In this document: in pieces, positions 47,368 through 59,480 of the stretch
How the letters are laid out: every line of letters begins with the position of its first letter
Position numbering within the stretch: the first letter of the stretch is position 1
NCBI GenBank assembly: GCA_018697195.1
Contig: CM031872.1
Span: 8,563,995 to 8,627,994 of the forward strand
Length of the DNA stretch: 64,000 bases
Reading direction: 5' to 3'
From: Certhia americana
Taxonomy: Eukaryota > Chordata > Aves > Passeriformes > Certhiidae
The notes under the pieces: model-generated
Database searches by the model: none
What the model was told of the DNA's origin: nothing
Seen by the model: only the letters and a program-made list of their open reading frames with translations
Made by a program: the position numbers and the translations under genes

Positions 47368-47935
47368 TCACAGAATTATTCATGTTGGAAAAGGCCTCCC
47401 GAACCATCAAGTCCCAGCTGTGCCTGGTCCCCACCTTGTCTCCAGCCCACAACACTCAGTGCCACCTCCACACCTTCCTGAGACACCTCCAGGGATGGAG
47501 ACTTCATCGCAGCCCCTGCCAGTGTTTAACAACACTTTCCATGGGGAAATTCCTGCTGGTACCCACCCTGAGCCTCCCCTGGCCCAGTCTGAGGCTGTTC
47601 CCTCTCCTCCTGTCCCTGTTCCCTGGCAGCACAGCCCGACCCCCCCTGGCTGTCCCCTCCTGGCAGGGAGTTGTGCAGAGCCACAAGGGCCCCCCTGAGC
47701 CTCCTTTGCTCCAGGCTGAGCCCCTTCCCAGCTCCCTCAGCCCCTCCTGAGGCTCCAGCCCCTTCCCAGCTCCCTCAGCCTCTCCTGAGGCTCCAGCCCC
47801 TTCCCAGCTCCCTCAGCCCCTTCCCCAGTTCCATTCCCATCCTTGGACATGCTCCAGCCCCTCAGTGTCCCCTTGCCAGGAGGGCCCAGCACTGGACAGT
47901 GCCCAAGGTGCCCCAGCAGTGCCCAGGAGGGGTCA
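47368..47935 (-). mobile_element. CR1 LINE fragment with an internal 38-bp triplication
   Basis: The plus strand reads TCACAGAATTATTCATGTTG then GAAAAGGCC, and continues with the same subfamily as 32.84 kb (CACTCAGTGCCACCTCCACA, GGGGAAATTCCTGCTGGTAC). Its distal part contains three tandem 38-bp units at 47721-47826. Confidence 0.88.
47721..47826. repeat. 38-bp tandem triplication inside CR1
   Basis: Units start at 47721, 47759 and 47797 with CCCCTTCCCAGCTCCCTCAG; the first two continue with CC(C/T)CTCCTGAGGCTCCAG-like sequence. Confidence 0.92.
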
Positions 47936-49009
47936 ATGACTCTCCTGGTCCTGCTGGCCACTCTACTCTTGATACAGGCCAGGCCAGGATTGACCAAGTG
48001 CGACACACTGCTCGCTCTGAAACTTTTAACTTATGTGAGAACTGGCTGCAGCTAATGGGGGAAGAAAAGCTCATTTTCCATCCTCCTTAGCCCATCTCCT
48101 CCATTAAAGAGCAAGAAAGGAAATGTTCTGAAGGGAAACCAATGAGATGCCACCATGTGTGAGGTAGTGAGAGCTCCAGGGACTGTGGGTTTCAGGTTTG
48201 CACACAGATACTGGAATTTTGCCCATGCTGTAACACCTTTCCTCCTTTCTCACCAGATAATCTGGCAGCAGACAGGAAAAGCCCCACTCCTGGAACAAAA
48301 AGCTGTTTCATATCTCCTTGGTTTTGCTCTAGAGATTCCCCTGATTTCCATACAGATGCCCCACTTCCTTTTCTTCACCCACTGAAGTCATCTTGCTGAA
48401 GGGCTGGGCCACCAGCAGTGCCCCTTTGGAAGGATTTCACTGCTCTGCTTTGTGTGATTCCCCCTCTGGCCGTGCCCTGGCAGAGGTTCTGGGGATGGCT
48501 CCCTTCTCCTGCAGGCAGGAATGTGCCTCCACATCCTGTTTGCAGGGATGAACCCAGCGCTGGGGAGATGCTGGGGTGCCTGTGGGAGTCAGCAGGGAAT
48601 GCTGAGCCCCTTCCCCTCCTGGCAGTGCTCTAACATTGAATTAATGAGTTTATTCTCATCAAACAGGGCAGGAGGGGAGGGAGCTTTGTGCCAGTGGTTG
48701 AAAGGGCTGCTGCAGGTGCCAACCTCAAGCTCTGCCTCTGGGAAATGCTACAAACATCTGCCAAGCCCAGCCAGGACCTGGTTCAGCTCAGAAATGAGGG
48801 TCAGGGTGTGATTCCTACTTCTGAGGCCTCTGGAATTAACTGAGGGAGGGAGGGAGTTGGTGCCTGGCAGAGTCAGCCCATCACTGTTAGGCTCTGGAAG
48901 AAGCCATGCTAACACCCAAATTCCAGACTGCAGTTGGAGCCAGCCCCGTTCCTTTAGCTGACACCCATCAGCCAAATCTGTAACTCTAGAAAGCAGAATT
49001 AATTTTTCC

Positions 49010-49033
49010 CCTTTTTTTTTTTTTTTTTTTTTG
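49010..49033. repeat. Poly(T) tract
   Basis: About twenty T residues followed by GTTTCTG. It could be the remnant of a poly(A) tail on a minus-strand insertion, but no element body is recognisable next to it. Confidence 0.75.
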
Positions 49034-49292
49034 TTTCTGTTTACAGAAATAGCAATTTATGGTCTCAGTCCAACAGAGCCTTTTGTGAGAATTAGCAATT
49101 TGGTTAATCCCCATAAAGACCTGTTTTTTGAATCATAAATCCTGTTCAGCTCCAGTGTTCTGAAATTCTAAAGAAATCCCAAAACACAGCAAGGTTTTAC
49201 TAAATAATCTCTTTGTTGTTGAGTAAAAAGCAGTTAAATGGGAGTTTAATTCAAAAGCAGGGTAATTCCAGGTTTGGTTTTTTTATTTTTGT

Positions 49293-49325
49293 TTGTTTGG
49301 TTTGGTTTGGTTTGGTTTTTTTTTT
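49293..49325. repeat. (GGTTT)n microsatellite
   Basis: Several GGTTT units end in a run of T. The composition is the same as the larger tract at 56.8 kb. Confidence 0.8.
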
Positions 49326-52300
49326 AGGGGCTGCCCTTAGAAATGAGACTTGTGCACCCTTAGAAATGTAGGTGAGATTCAGTTGTGCCTAGAGACTAAA
49401 AATGGAACCTGTGGAATTGAAAATTACTCAATCAGATGAGACTGGAACAAAATTCTCTAAAGCCCTTAAAGGCTTATGGAAATGTCTGAAACTTGTCCTT
49501 GCATGAATAGGGTTTAATTTCACTGCTCTGGAAATGCCAGGATTAATAATTTTCTGTGTGTATTCTGAGTGCAATTAACAGTTTATATAAAACCCCCCAA
49601 CCCTACACATTTACAGCACACGATAAACTTTGACATGGGGAAATGTCTGCCCTTCCCAGCTGTGAAAAAAAAAAACCAAAACAACTTGGTGGGTGCTTAT
49701 TAGAATAAAAAACCACACAGGAATAAATATGAATCCAATTAATTTTATTTTTTTGCTTTAAGACATAAAGAACATTTTAAAGAGCTACCTATAAACTTAA
49801 TTTCCCAAAGAAATAGCATCAAGTATAATAGATCTAAACTTTATACCATGAATATTACAATTTCTCTTCCATAAAATTAAGACATCTCTATGTACAGTAC
49901 CAATAAATATGCAGCAAACATTTTCAGTGCCTTTTTTTGACGTTTTAATATAAAACTCTACAATCAATGGCAGAACATAAGGAGATTTGTGCAAGAATGA
50001 GAGCAGCTGGAAAGCTATTTTAGTTCATAATTCAGCAAAAAACGCTAACACTGCTGACTTATGTTGCTTAATTAACTGGGTTATGCTCTCCCAGGCAGTG
50101 CTTTTCCTGCTGTTCCGAGGGATTTAACCATCAGGAAATGGGAATTTGGAAGTGTCACTGCAAAGTTCACACTCTGCCAGGGGATTGTGCCCAGTGCAGG
50201 CAGCAGGACTCCCAAAGGAGTGGGAGTGGAGCTCTCATTTCCTTTGGGAATCTGGCTGGAGGCTGAAGGGGATGGGAAACACATCCCTGCCTCTCAGCTG
50301 GGGTGTTTATAGTGTTGGACCTTCCTGGGAGGGAAAATCCCTGCCAGCTCCTCTCAACTCATGCTGCATCCTCCATGAGGACAAAAGCCTTGCCAGAGAA
50401 AACCCCAAAGCTGGGTGTGTTCCCTGGGATCCTGTCCCCAGCTGGGAAAAGAGGGACAAAGCTGAGGGGGATCAATCCAGCTGTGGTTGGGCATCACAGC
50501 TGGAATCTGAGGAGAGCTGGGAATGGCCAACTCCTGCGGGGAGGGTCCTGCTCTGGAGGGTGGATGTCCTGGAGTAACTTTCTAGGATGAGAGTGAGGTC
50601 TCCCTCCCCTCAGGATTTGTGTCCAAATCGTGTATTTGACATTTAATCCTCCCCACAAAGATTTCTCCACCCACCCCAGAGTGAGGGCAGCAGGGTTCTC
50701 CCTTTCACCAGCTGCTTGGGTCATCCTTAGCCAGAAAAACCTACAAAAATTCCTCTCCAGCCTGGCAGAGAAGCACCTCTGCTATCCCCACCTTCCCTAG
50801 AACACCTTCCAGGGATGTGTCTCTCTCCCCCTCCACTCTTGAGAGGGAGCCTGGATTTATTGCGAGCAGGCAGCTTTTTTTATGATTAAAGGAAGCCAAA
50901 AGGCAGCACAGTGCTCACACTCAGTGTGTTAAGACCACAAAGAGTCTCAAGTTATTACCCTAAATGTGCAAAGCATGGAGTAAAATGGCAGTGAAATTGA
51001 ATTCTGCTCTGCTCAAGTTAAAATAGAAAATAATAATAATAATATTCTGTTTTGTTTTTGCTAAATGTGAGGTAGATATTGGATTAAAAAGAAAAAAACA
51101 AAACAACAACATAACAGCAAATAACATCTTTTTGGTGTCACAGGGGAAAGCAGCCTGATTCCCACTGTCTAATCAACTCCTGGCTGATCTACAGAGGCTG
51201 TTAACAAAACCTCTCAGTGATTTGCAAGAAAGTGGAAAGCAGGGGAAACAAATATCCTCCATCAGAGTATTCCAGTGAAAACCTTCCTGAAGTGAGAGCA
51301 CAGAGCCCTTCCCCAGGAACCTCTCCTGAAGCAATTCAGATGTGATACTCAAGCCCAGAAAACAAAACAGGTTTTGAGAAGAAATAATATGGCAAATGGG
51401 AGAATGTCTCTCAGTTCTGACGGTGGAAAGAAAGGAATTTGCACTCTTGGCAGCAGAGGAGTTGAAGATAACAGCAGCCAGGATGTGGAATAAATATCCA
51501 GGGGATGCTGCTGGGAGGGGAAGGACAGCAAAGCTGGAGCTGGAACAGGTTTAGGGACGCCCAGGGCTTTGCTGCCTTCACTTTGACTCTCATTTGGCCA
51601 AAATTTCCTGGTTGGGTTGTGCCTGTCAGCCAGGAGCTGAGCAATTGGGAACACAGATTTCCCAAAATGCTGACGTGTTCTTGTGTTGGCTTTTGCTTTA
51701 TGAAGTGCAAGTGTCTCTAAATCCCATGGGGAAAGTCTGGACCTGACTTTGCTCTGCTGAGGGACCTCTAACTGCATAAAATAATGATTATTCACACATT
51801 TACACACAACTAAACTGCTTTTTTATACATCAGCACTGCCTGGCTGCATTAACTGGTCCCTCTTAAACGTGATTAGTGTTCTGGGAAGGGGACTGGGATC
51901 AAAAGTGGTCACATTCTTTGGGTTGCATTTTTATTGTCATAAACATAGGAAATATAAAGAAGCTAAGTCAGTTCTTATGGTAAAGATACATCTCAGTGCT
52001 GAGGCACAAGACAAAAAACAATCCCTTCTAGAAAATCCCTTTCAATAGCAGAATGCTATTACTGGAGTGTAACACCCACATTGGGGCAAAGATCCTTGAC
52101 ATTTTCTGATTCTTCTAAAGAATGAATTCTCTCCTCATTTCTCACCTGAAATGATGGGCCACTCACAAGATAAATAAAACAAAGGACAGGGTGGTCAGCT
52201 GTGCCACGGAGTGGGGAAAACACAAGATTCCTTCAAAATTCTGGAGTATTGTGTTGAGATTTTCAAGTGAATTCCTAAATCTGTTTGGCTTGGTTGGGGA

Positions 52301-53297
52301 CCCTCTTTGTGGAGAGGTTTGCTCGTCACATCCCCTGTCCTGTCACATCCCAAATCATCTCAGCAGCATCTTTTTGGGTGACATTTGACACCCTTGGACA
52401 CTGATCCTGCCAGCATCCCTGTGCTGGCCAGTCCCTGCGGTCACTCTGCAGCACTCAATGTTTATATATTATAATACTTTGCTATATTTGATTTTTGATT
52501 TGGAAGATTGCTCCAAACCATGATGTAGCTGTGAAGAAACACAATTAAAATTTTCTGTCTACTTCTAATTTGAGGCATGCAGATTTTACTCCTCCCACCC
52601 ACCAAAGAGGAGCTGGTTTTTACCACGCTCCCCCCCTTCAGCCACGTGCTCGGGGCTACATTCAGCACAAATAAATGTTGGCAGGATTTTGGAGCTGTTT
52701 TTTTTAGACGTTGATTAAAATTTACTAAATTTATTTCTGCGTGTACATGGAGAGAAGGTTAATGCTTATTTATCAATATTCAGTTTGTAAGGGGAAAGGA
52801 AGTGGTAGGGAATGAACTCTTTGATGAATTTGGGTTGTGCTTAGTGTTAGTTTTTTGGGGGATGAAAGAGATTAGGGAAGAAGATAACTCCTAAGATCTA
52901 GAATATTTGGGAAGTTGTTAACAAATAATAATAATTTGATACTTCTTCTTTCAGTGGTTTTGTTTTGCAAAGTGCTTTCAGGTTCTTTTTCCTACGAAAT
53001 GGAAGGGTCAAAACCTGAAATCATATGTTTTTACCTTATTTAGCCCAAGCTGCCTGTTTCACCCTTTTTTTTCTCCAGATTCCATTTTCTTTTTCTGATA
53101 ATGGTTTTAGTTTCACAAAGCACATGTTCAGCTTGACCACAGATTTTAAGGTCACTGCTTCCCATGACCATATCTCATCAGCTTCTCATTAATTGAAAAT
53201 GCTGATGCCTGGGCATTTTCACATCTTCAGAAATGCTTTACATTTTCTAACTCAATGAACACAAATTTCTGAGAATGCTTGTGCCCTTATTTAATTT

Positions 53298-53312
53298 TTT
53301 TTTTTTTTTTAA
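53298..53312. repeat. Poly(T) tract
   Basis: A run of about fifteen T residues in AT-rich unique sequence. Confidence 0.7.
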
Positions 53313-53862
53313 AAATCAGTGAATCCACAGTTTAGGTTCAGTCTGTTGGAGATATTTCCCTTTAAGCTTGACTTTTGTCTCACTAAAGTGGCTTTACTCT
53401 GACTTCATGCATTTGACTTCTGTGGGGGAATATCTAATATAAAACGGCCAGAATCAGCCCCTGAACATTTATTTTATGTGCTGGTCACTGTTACAGTAAC
53501 ATTATTAGCACTGAAAAGGGGGGAAAAAAAGAGAATTTCCACGAGGATACATGTGGGGGTCAATATGCCTGCACCACTTTAAAACAAGTAATGCCACGTA
53601 TATTGTTTTATGTCCTATAAAATGTGTGCTAAATGTGCTTGAAGCTGGTGTGGGTAATGGGGTGCAAAAGCTCTAACTGGACTAAAACAAGTGTTTTCTA
53701 TGGATTCTGGATCAGGAGAATCACACCTGCAATGGAGCTGCAGCAGGCAACGTTTTGCTGGGGAAATTCATCTTTAGGGTGCAGTGGACACAAATTATGT
53801 GTTAGGAAAGGCTCGTTATTGCCAATGGGCTTCCTGGAATTTCTATGGAATATCCACCAAAA

Positions 53863-53865
<3 letters not shown>

Positions 53866-53903
<38 letters not shown>
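53866..53903. repeat. Compound (AT)n(GT)n microsatellite
   Basis: About fourteen AT units run directly into about six GT units, preceded by a short A run. This is a typical compound dinucleotide repeat and likely polymorphic. Confidence 0.9.
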
Positions 53904-56559
53904 TTATGTATCCCACAGAAGGCTCTTTGAATACCAAATGTTGCATTCCCCACTCCTCTCCCCCAGCCCTCACAATTCCCATGGTCCAGCTCAGCAGGAT
54001 TGAGTGAAGATGCCTTGGGAAGCAGTTTTCCCTGGAAATCTGCTGTCCCAGCCTATCAGGGATTGCCTTGTGCCCTCAGAATGCTCAGCTCCTTTGTAGA
54101 AAGGAGAATCTGAATTACTGTAATTATCCCAGAACAGAGAGATTTTCCCCTTCAATCTCTTCCAAGGATAAACCAAACTCCCCCTATTTTGTCCTTTGCA
54201 GAAGCTCTCCTGTCTAATTTCTGGGAATCACCTGTCTTGGAAAGATGATTTCACATCTTCCTTTATGGGACTGACTATGTTGTTTCGTGTGCTGGTCATC
54301 TAAAGTGTTCTACATATCCCAAAAGCTGTGGATTTTTGTGTTTTCATGAGTTCAGATCCCGTTTTGGACACACAACCAAGTGATCAAAGATTCAGCGTGA
54401 GGTGTTGAGGGGACACTTCACAAAATCTGAGATATGGAAAGTCTCAGGGTTTTACAGGGAATAATCTTGTCAAGAAGTGCCAAGAGTGGGGAATTCCATC
54501 AGATTTTACCCTGGTTGGGGGCAGTCTCTGAGCAGGAAGAAGGGCCCTGTAAAGGAGCTGGATCACCAGAACAAGGCTGAAGTTGTGTTTGCTAAGCACT
54601 GAATGATAATTGGGGAAAAACCTCTCCAGGCCCAGCTTAAAAATCTAGGCTGAGCAGGTGGAGATAAAATAGGAATAAGGACTCAAAGATGGAAGTGATC
54701 TGGATCATAAAGACATAAGAGGATCCCTTGACTTGAGTGTTTTCATCTCCCTGCAGGATAATTAAATTTACTTTCTCCAAACCTATTTCTAGATGTCAGT
54801 TTTCTTTGTGTGCTGGAGAAATTGAGTGTAAAAAATGGCATTTGGATAAAGGAGTGTCCTTGCACCTAATGGGCAGGGTCAGAAAAGCAGGAAGGAGCAA
54901 GGGATCAAGAGGACAGCTGAGATATGGGTGTGGGGAAGGCAAAGGATGAGTCAAAGAGAGGATGTGAAGCCAAACTGGGGGGAGGTTTTGATGCAGGGAA
55001 TTTGTGAAGGTCCCCAGATAGGAAGAGCTGTGCCAGGGCCCAACACTCCATGATGAGGCTCAAGGAAAATCTGGCAGCAAGAATATGCCCACAGAGGAAC
55101 AGAGGGCAGGGCAGGGTGGCAAAGTCCTGGCTGTTGTGATGTGCCTGAAACAGGGAAGGACTGAGACTGTGGGGTCCAGAAACTGCAGGATAGGGAAGGA
55201 TGTGCAAAAAGCTGCTGCTCTGAGATGATTTACCACAAACAAGCTGCCAGTTTTCATGCCAGCAGGAAAGTCCTCACACCAAGACATGAAGAAACAAAGA
55301 TCCTGGTTTTGCCTGGACCTTCCCTCCTCCTGCTCTGCTCCTCTCCTCCCTCCCCAATCTCCTTGGCCTGCTCCAGCTGCTCCACTGACTCCTCCTTGGC
55401 AGCTCAAACAGATCTTCCCAGAGCAATAAACCATCTCCTGGTGGGAAGGGGTTTGCCCTGGACACAGCTGCAGGGTCCCACATGGGGCTGTCTCCATGAC
55501 AAAGCTCTCCAGATACAGCCCCTCAGCCCCAGGGCAGCAATTCCCCACCTCAGCACCTCTTCAGCAATGATGGGGGGACTCCAGCACAGCTTTGAGTGGA
55601 AACATCAGCTTAGGCAACAAAGCCTTGCTGTCATTTCTGGGCAAGAAGTGGGAAAATGGAGGAAATCCAAGGAGGTGAGGCAGGGAAGAGCTGCAGAGAG
55701 GGGAGGCTGGGGGCTGGTTGGCTGTGAGACCCCAGGGCTGTTCTGGGTGGAAAGTATTTGGATCCAGGAGGATCCTGAGCTGCTTCTGGAGGCGTGTTTG
55801 CTGAAGGAGGGGAGGGGAAAATGGGAATCTCCCTGAGAGATGGAAAGGTCTATGGAAGTGAGTAAGTGCAAGGTGGGAAGTCAAACAGCCCTGAGCTCCA
55901 CCAGGGTCATGTCTTTGGATCTTTTCACCTTGTGTGGGGACAGCTGGTGACCAACCTTCACCCAGGGCAAGGCTGGAGAGTCCCTTGGGGCCAGGGGCCA
56001 CCATCAGAAGAGGTTGGAGCCCAAGCAGCGATTTCTTTAGTTGCACTTGCTTTGCATTAAATGTAATTGAAAGCAAAACATTGCAGAGGTTTTCTCCCCA
56101 AATTTCGGTGGCTGATTTAAAAGTGTGCAAAGTTTTGCTCTGTGTCTCTCTCTACCTTGGGTTTTTGTTTTCTGTTATCCTAACATTAGGACCTGGAGAG
56201 GACATTCCACTCTCACGCTGAAACAGCAAGTGTTTTGTGTGTTCCCTAGATCTCTTCTAGAACATTTTGGGGCTGCATATAGACTTAGAGAACTGTAAAC
56301 ATTCTTTTGGAAAAACCAAAAATCTCAAGTAGCTTCTGCAAAGCACAAGATATAATTTTAATCTACTTTACAGAGAAGTTGGAAGGGATTAATTAAACAG
56401 TTAATAATTAACCTGAGCTTTATGTTAGTGCAAAGTACTGAGTAAATCTATTTGTAAGGAAATTATGGGAAACAATTGCCTTTTAGAAATAAGAATCTGA
56501 AGAAGAGCCATGCAAAACTATACTGGAAGTGCTGGAGAAAGCTCAAAAACCCTTTTTTG

Positions 56560-56582
56560 GTTTTTTTTTTTTTTTTTTTTTG
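56560..56582. repeat. Poly(T) tract
   Basis: More than twenty T residues with two interrupting G residues near the start. On the minus strand this is an A-tract. Confidence 0.8.
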
Positions 56583-56760
56583 GACTTGAGGAAATTGTAC
56601 ATTGAAGGTGTAATTAGTGACATAACCTAGCTCAATATTCAAGATGAAAATTCCTACCCACAGGTATCAACCACTCCTCCTTAGCTTACAAAGTTTTGAA
56701 GAACTTTCAACTTTTGCTTTCAAAAATACATTTTTTCCCCTCCAATATGACTTTCATTTG

Positions 56761-56967
56761 TCTGTTTTGGCTTTTTTTAGTTTGTTTGTTTTGGGATTTT
56801 TGTTTGGTTGGGTTGGTTTGGTTTGGTTTGGTTTGGTTTGGTTTTGGTTTGGTTTTGGTTAGTTTGTTTTGTTGTTTTGGGTTTTTTGTTTGTTTTTCTT
56901 GGGGCTTTTTGGGGGGTTTTTTATGTGTTAGTTTTCAGTTGGTCTTTGTTGGTTTTTTTGGGGGGTT
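56761..56967. repeat. T/G-rich low-complexity tract with a (GGTTT)n core
   Basis: The core at about 56805-56860 is a run of GGTTT and GGTTTT units, flanked by TTTG-rich sequence. The plus strand has almost no A or C. A smaller tract of the same kind lies at 49293-49325. Confidence 0.85.
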
Positions 56968-57047
56968 ATTTCACTTCAACCTGCAGTTTCACTTTTCCCT
57001 ACTTATTAAATTAAAGCTCTAGCGAGCTGCAGGGGAGTGATGGCACA

Positions 57048-57078
57048 GAAGAAGAAGAAGAAGAAGAGGAAGAAGGAA
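57048..57078. repeat. (GAA)n microsatellite in the TNFSF15 3' flank
   Basis: About ten interrupted GAA/GGA units, lying about 100 bp past the TNFSF15 stop codon on the minus strand, where they read as TTC/CTT. Confidence 0.85.
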
Positions 57079-57179
57079 AACAGCAGAGATCTCACCCCAA
57101 CACGCGCCCACAACGCCAAAGTCCAATGAGGTCCCCCCGCTGACCCTGCAGGGATCCCCCACCAGCTGCTGCCAGAGCC

Positions 57180-57607
57180 CTACAGCAGAAAGGCCCCAAA
57201 GAAAGTTTTGTGCTCCTTGGTGTAATCCACCAGCTTGATGTCACTCACGTTGACCATCAGCTTGTCTCCCACCTCCAAGGAGACAACAGCGCCCAGATAA
57301 ATGGGCTGGAACCAACCATTGCCGTTCTCACTGAGGGTCTTGGTGCCCGTCAGCAGCTGGGTGGGCTCGGGGTAGCTGTCAGTGACCTTGGTGATGATCT
57401 CAGTGACAGAGTTGGGCTTCTGGCTGCTCTCAACGGGCCCTCGGAAGGTGACCTGGGCGTACACGTAGTAGTCCCCTGAGATGGGAATCACCAGAGCGTT
57501 GCTGGAATAACTCAGGTTGTTCTTGGTGAAGGCCAGGCCTCGCTTGTCTTCCCACTGCAGGATGGGCAGGTGGCTCCCCACGGCGCTGGCCAGGTCCTGC
57601 TTCTTCA
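57180..57607 (-). CDS. TNFSF15: TNFSF15 (TL1A) last coding exon, TNF homology domain
   Basis: This exon encodes the receptor-binding C-terminal domain of a type II membrane cytokine of the TNF superfamily. In mammals TL1A is a trimer that binds death receptor 3 (TNFRSF25) and decoy receptor 3 and costimulates T cells. The exon opens after a good acceptor (CTCCTGCAG) at 57608 with a split valine codon, runs 142 residues and ends in TAG at 57180-57182. Recognisable blocks, numbered from that valine, are HLPILQWE (13-20), RGLAFTKN (23-30), [14 protein letters not shown] (44-57), [15 protein letters not shown] (72-86), [10 protein letters not shown] (98-107), [11 protein letters not shown] (114-124) and the terminal [15 protein letters not shown]. 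The blocks [13 protein letters not shown] and KTFFGAFLL distinguish TNFSF15 from TNF, LTA and TNFSF8. N-glycosylation sequons are at N31 (NLS) and N120 (NVS). The exon encodes no cysteine, and the loop after FRG is about nine residues shorter than in human TL1A. Family assignment is very secure and orthology is strong. Confidence 0.95.
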
Positions 57608-59480
57608 CTGCAGGAGGGAGAGAGAGGGAGAGGAGGGTGGGTGAGTTTGCCCCAGCCAGGGGGGTGGATGTAACGTGAAATCTCTGCTCTGAAAGGGCAG
57701 GAATTTAAACAGGGTGAGCAAAGGGATGGGGCAAAAATGTTCTTATTTCACAGCTTGAAAAGTGAGCTGAGTGGGCTGCAGGACAGCTGTCCAGTGCTCT
57801 TTTCCAGGGTGCCCACAGGGTGTCCAGGTCTGAGCTGTTAGGACTGAAAGCCAAGGGTGCTTTTGGAAGATCTTGACAGTGTCAGCTGTGCCTAGGGGTC
57901 CTGGTTGTGGGTCAGACCCCAAAGGATGAGCTGTCCTTCCTCAAGGCTGAGTCTCCTGGCACTGGGAAGCAATGGACATGACTTTACCTTCCCAGCTCAC
58001 CCATTTGCAGAGGGAAAACCTTGTTCTTAAGTGACAGCAGCTCTGGCACAGTTGTACCACACTTGTACCTGAGGGCTGGGGACAGGAAGAGGAATTCTAA
58101 ACCATCTTTTCCTTCAGTAGGGGTGGATTGCCATTCTTTTTCTTGGAAAGAATGACCTTGCAAATGACCACTGCTGACCTTGCAAAACATCCACTCTGGT
58201 CACCACGATGTGTCACCAAGCATTGAGACACTCAGACATCTCCTCCTGCCAAGTTTCTTCTTAAGGGGGTTGGGATTTCTGAGCCCTTGTCTCGAGCTTC
58301 TCCTCCTGAGTGCTCTCATGGACATCTTTTGTAGAATTGCTTTTGGTTTACCAGGGTTGCTGGATTTTAGCAAAAACCCCCAAAACCCCACTGTGCTTCA
58401 AGAGGTCCAATTCCAAAGCAAGACATTATATTTTAAATCATTTTTATCCCTCTCTTTCCTTCTTTCCTTTCTTTAATGCTTTCCTGGAACAAAATGCTAT
58501 GTTTGCAGTCAGTCTTAACATTCTTCCAGACTTTTTTTTTTTCCCAGTCTTGTGGTGAGCTGGTTACAAGCAGAGCTCCAATCCTGACCCCAGCATCAGT
58601 CTGATTCAAGCTGAGGATGCTTCCCAGGCTGCAAGGGAAAAATCAGGGAATTGCTGTCCTACTGCCTTCACTGCTCCTTCATCACTTTGATTTCTCACAT
58701 GACAGACAGGACAATAAACCTCAGTCCTTGCATGTTTTTCTGCAGGGAAGGAAGAGATATCTCTGTTCTTTAGTGACTGCCACATAAAATTGTTGTGCTA
58801 AAACAGCAGCAGTGGGAAGAATAGAATAAAACCCAGGAAGATTATCTCAGGTATTAAAATGGACCTGGAAAATGAATGATGAATGCTTAGAAAAGGTTGA
58901 GGGAACAGAGTTCCAGGAACTGAGACCTTTTCAATGAGCTTGTGTTAATGTTCAAAGTTGATTTTTTTATTCAGTGTTTGGGGAAGGAGGGTGCGTGCAT
59001 GGGAAAGGTGGCAAATGGAATGCAGCTGAGGGAAGGCTTTGGAATTCCCTTGGCAATAACAATTAGGTCTGTCCTGGGTGAAACGAGACTCAGAAAAAGG
59101 AATGTGCTCATGACCCAATGACATCTGTTTCCCTCTTTTCCAACATTAAATAATCCATGAGGAGACAGGAAGGTGTTAGGAGTGCAATTCCTTTTATATT
59201 CTCTGAGTAGCACAACAAAATAATGGCCTTTTTTTTTTTAGTGCTGGTGAAGTACCAAATCCCTCCTGATCTTTTCCCAGAGGCAAAGTGCATGAGGAAA
59301 ATATTTCTGGGAAGGGAAAGACAGACAGGGATTGTGGCAGCAAGGAAAGCTAAATTATAGAAGTGTTATAAGGTTGGAGACAATGGAGTTGTGACACAGA
59401 GAGGGAAATAAAAGGAAGTGCAAGTGCTCCTGGTCTGCCTTCATCTGCATCCACCTCGGTTTAGGGCCTGGTCTGAATCC

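Larger units (their letters stand above)
47936..49739. other. Unique sequence, no gene recognised
   Basis: Apart from the T tract at 49010 and the GGTTT tract at 49293, I see no structure. Confidence 0.45.
49740..57179 (-). other. AT-rich, repeat-poor stretch downstream of TNFSF15; possible long 3' UTR
   Basis: No CR1 copy or LTR was recognised across these 7.4 kb, unlike most of the window. Read on the minus strand it follows the TNFSF15 stop codon directly. No canonical AATAAA lies close after the stop; the nearest near-match is AATAAG at about 57002-57007. Canonical AATAAA on the minus strand occurs at 53468-53473, 52730-52735, 51930-51935 and 49743-49748, and any of these could be the poly(A) signal. 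A multi-kilobase 3' UTR would suit the repeat depletion, but the end cannot be fixed from sequence. The stretch contains low-complexity tracts at 53298-53312, 53866-53903, 56560-56582, 56761-56967 and 57048-57078. Confidence 0.3.

Noticed and set aside
53633..54007. 124-codon frame with an Ile-Tyr repeat
   Set aside because: It crosses the (AT)n(GT)n microsatellite and shows no other protein feature.
57210..57479. 89-codon plus-strand frame
   Set aside because: It is the antisense shadow of the TNFSF15 domain exon.
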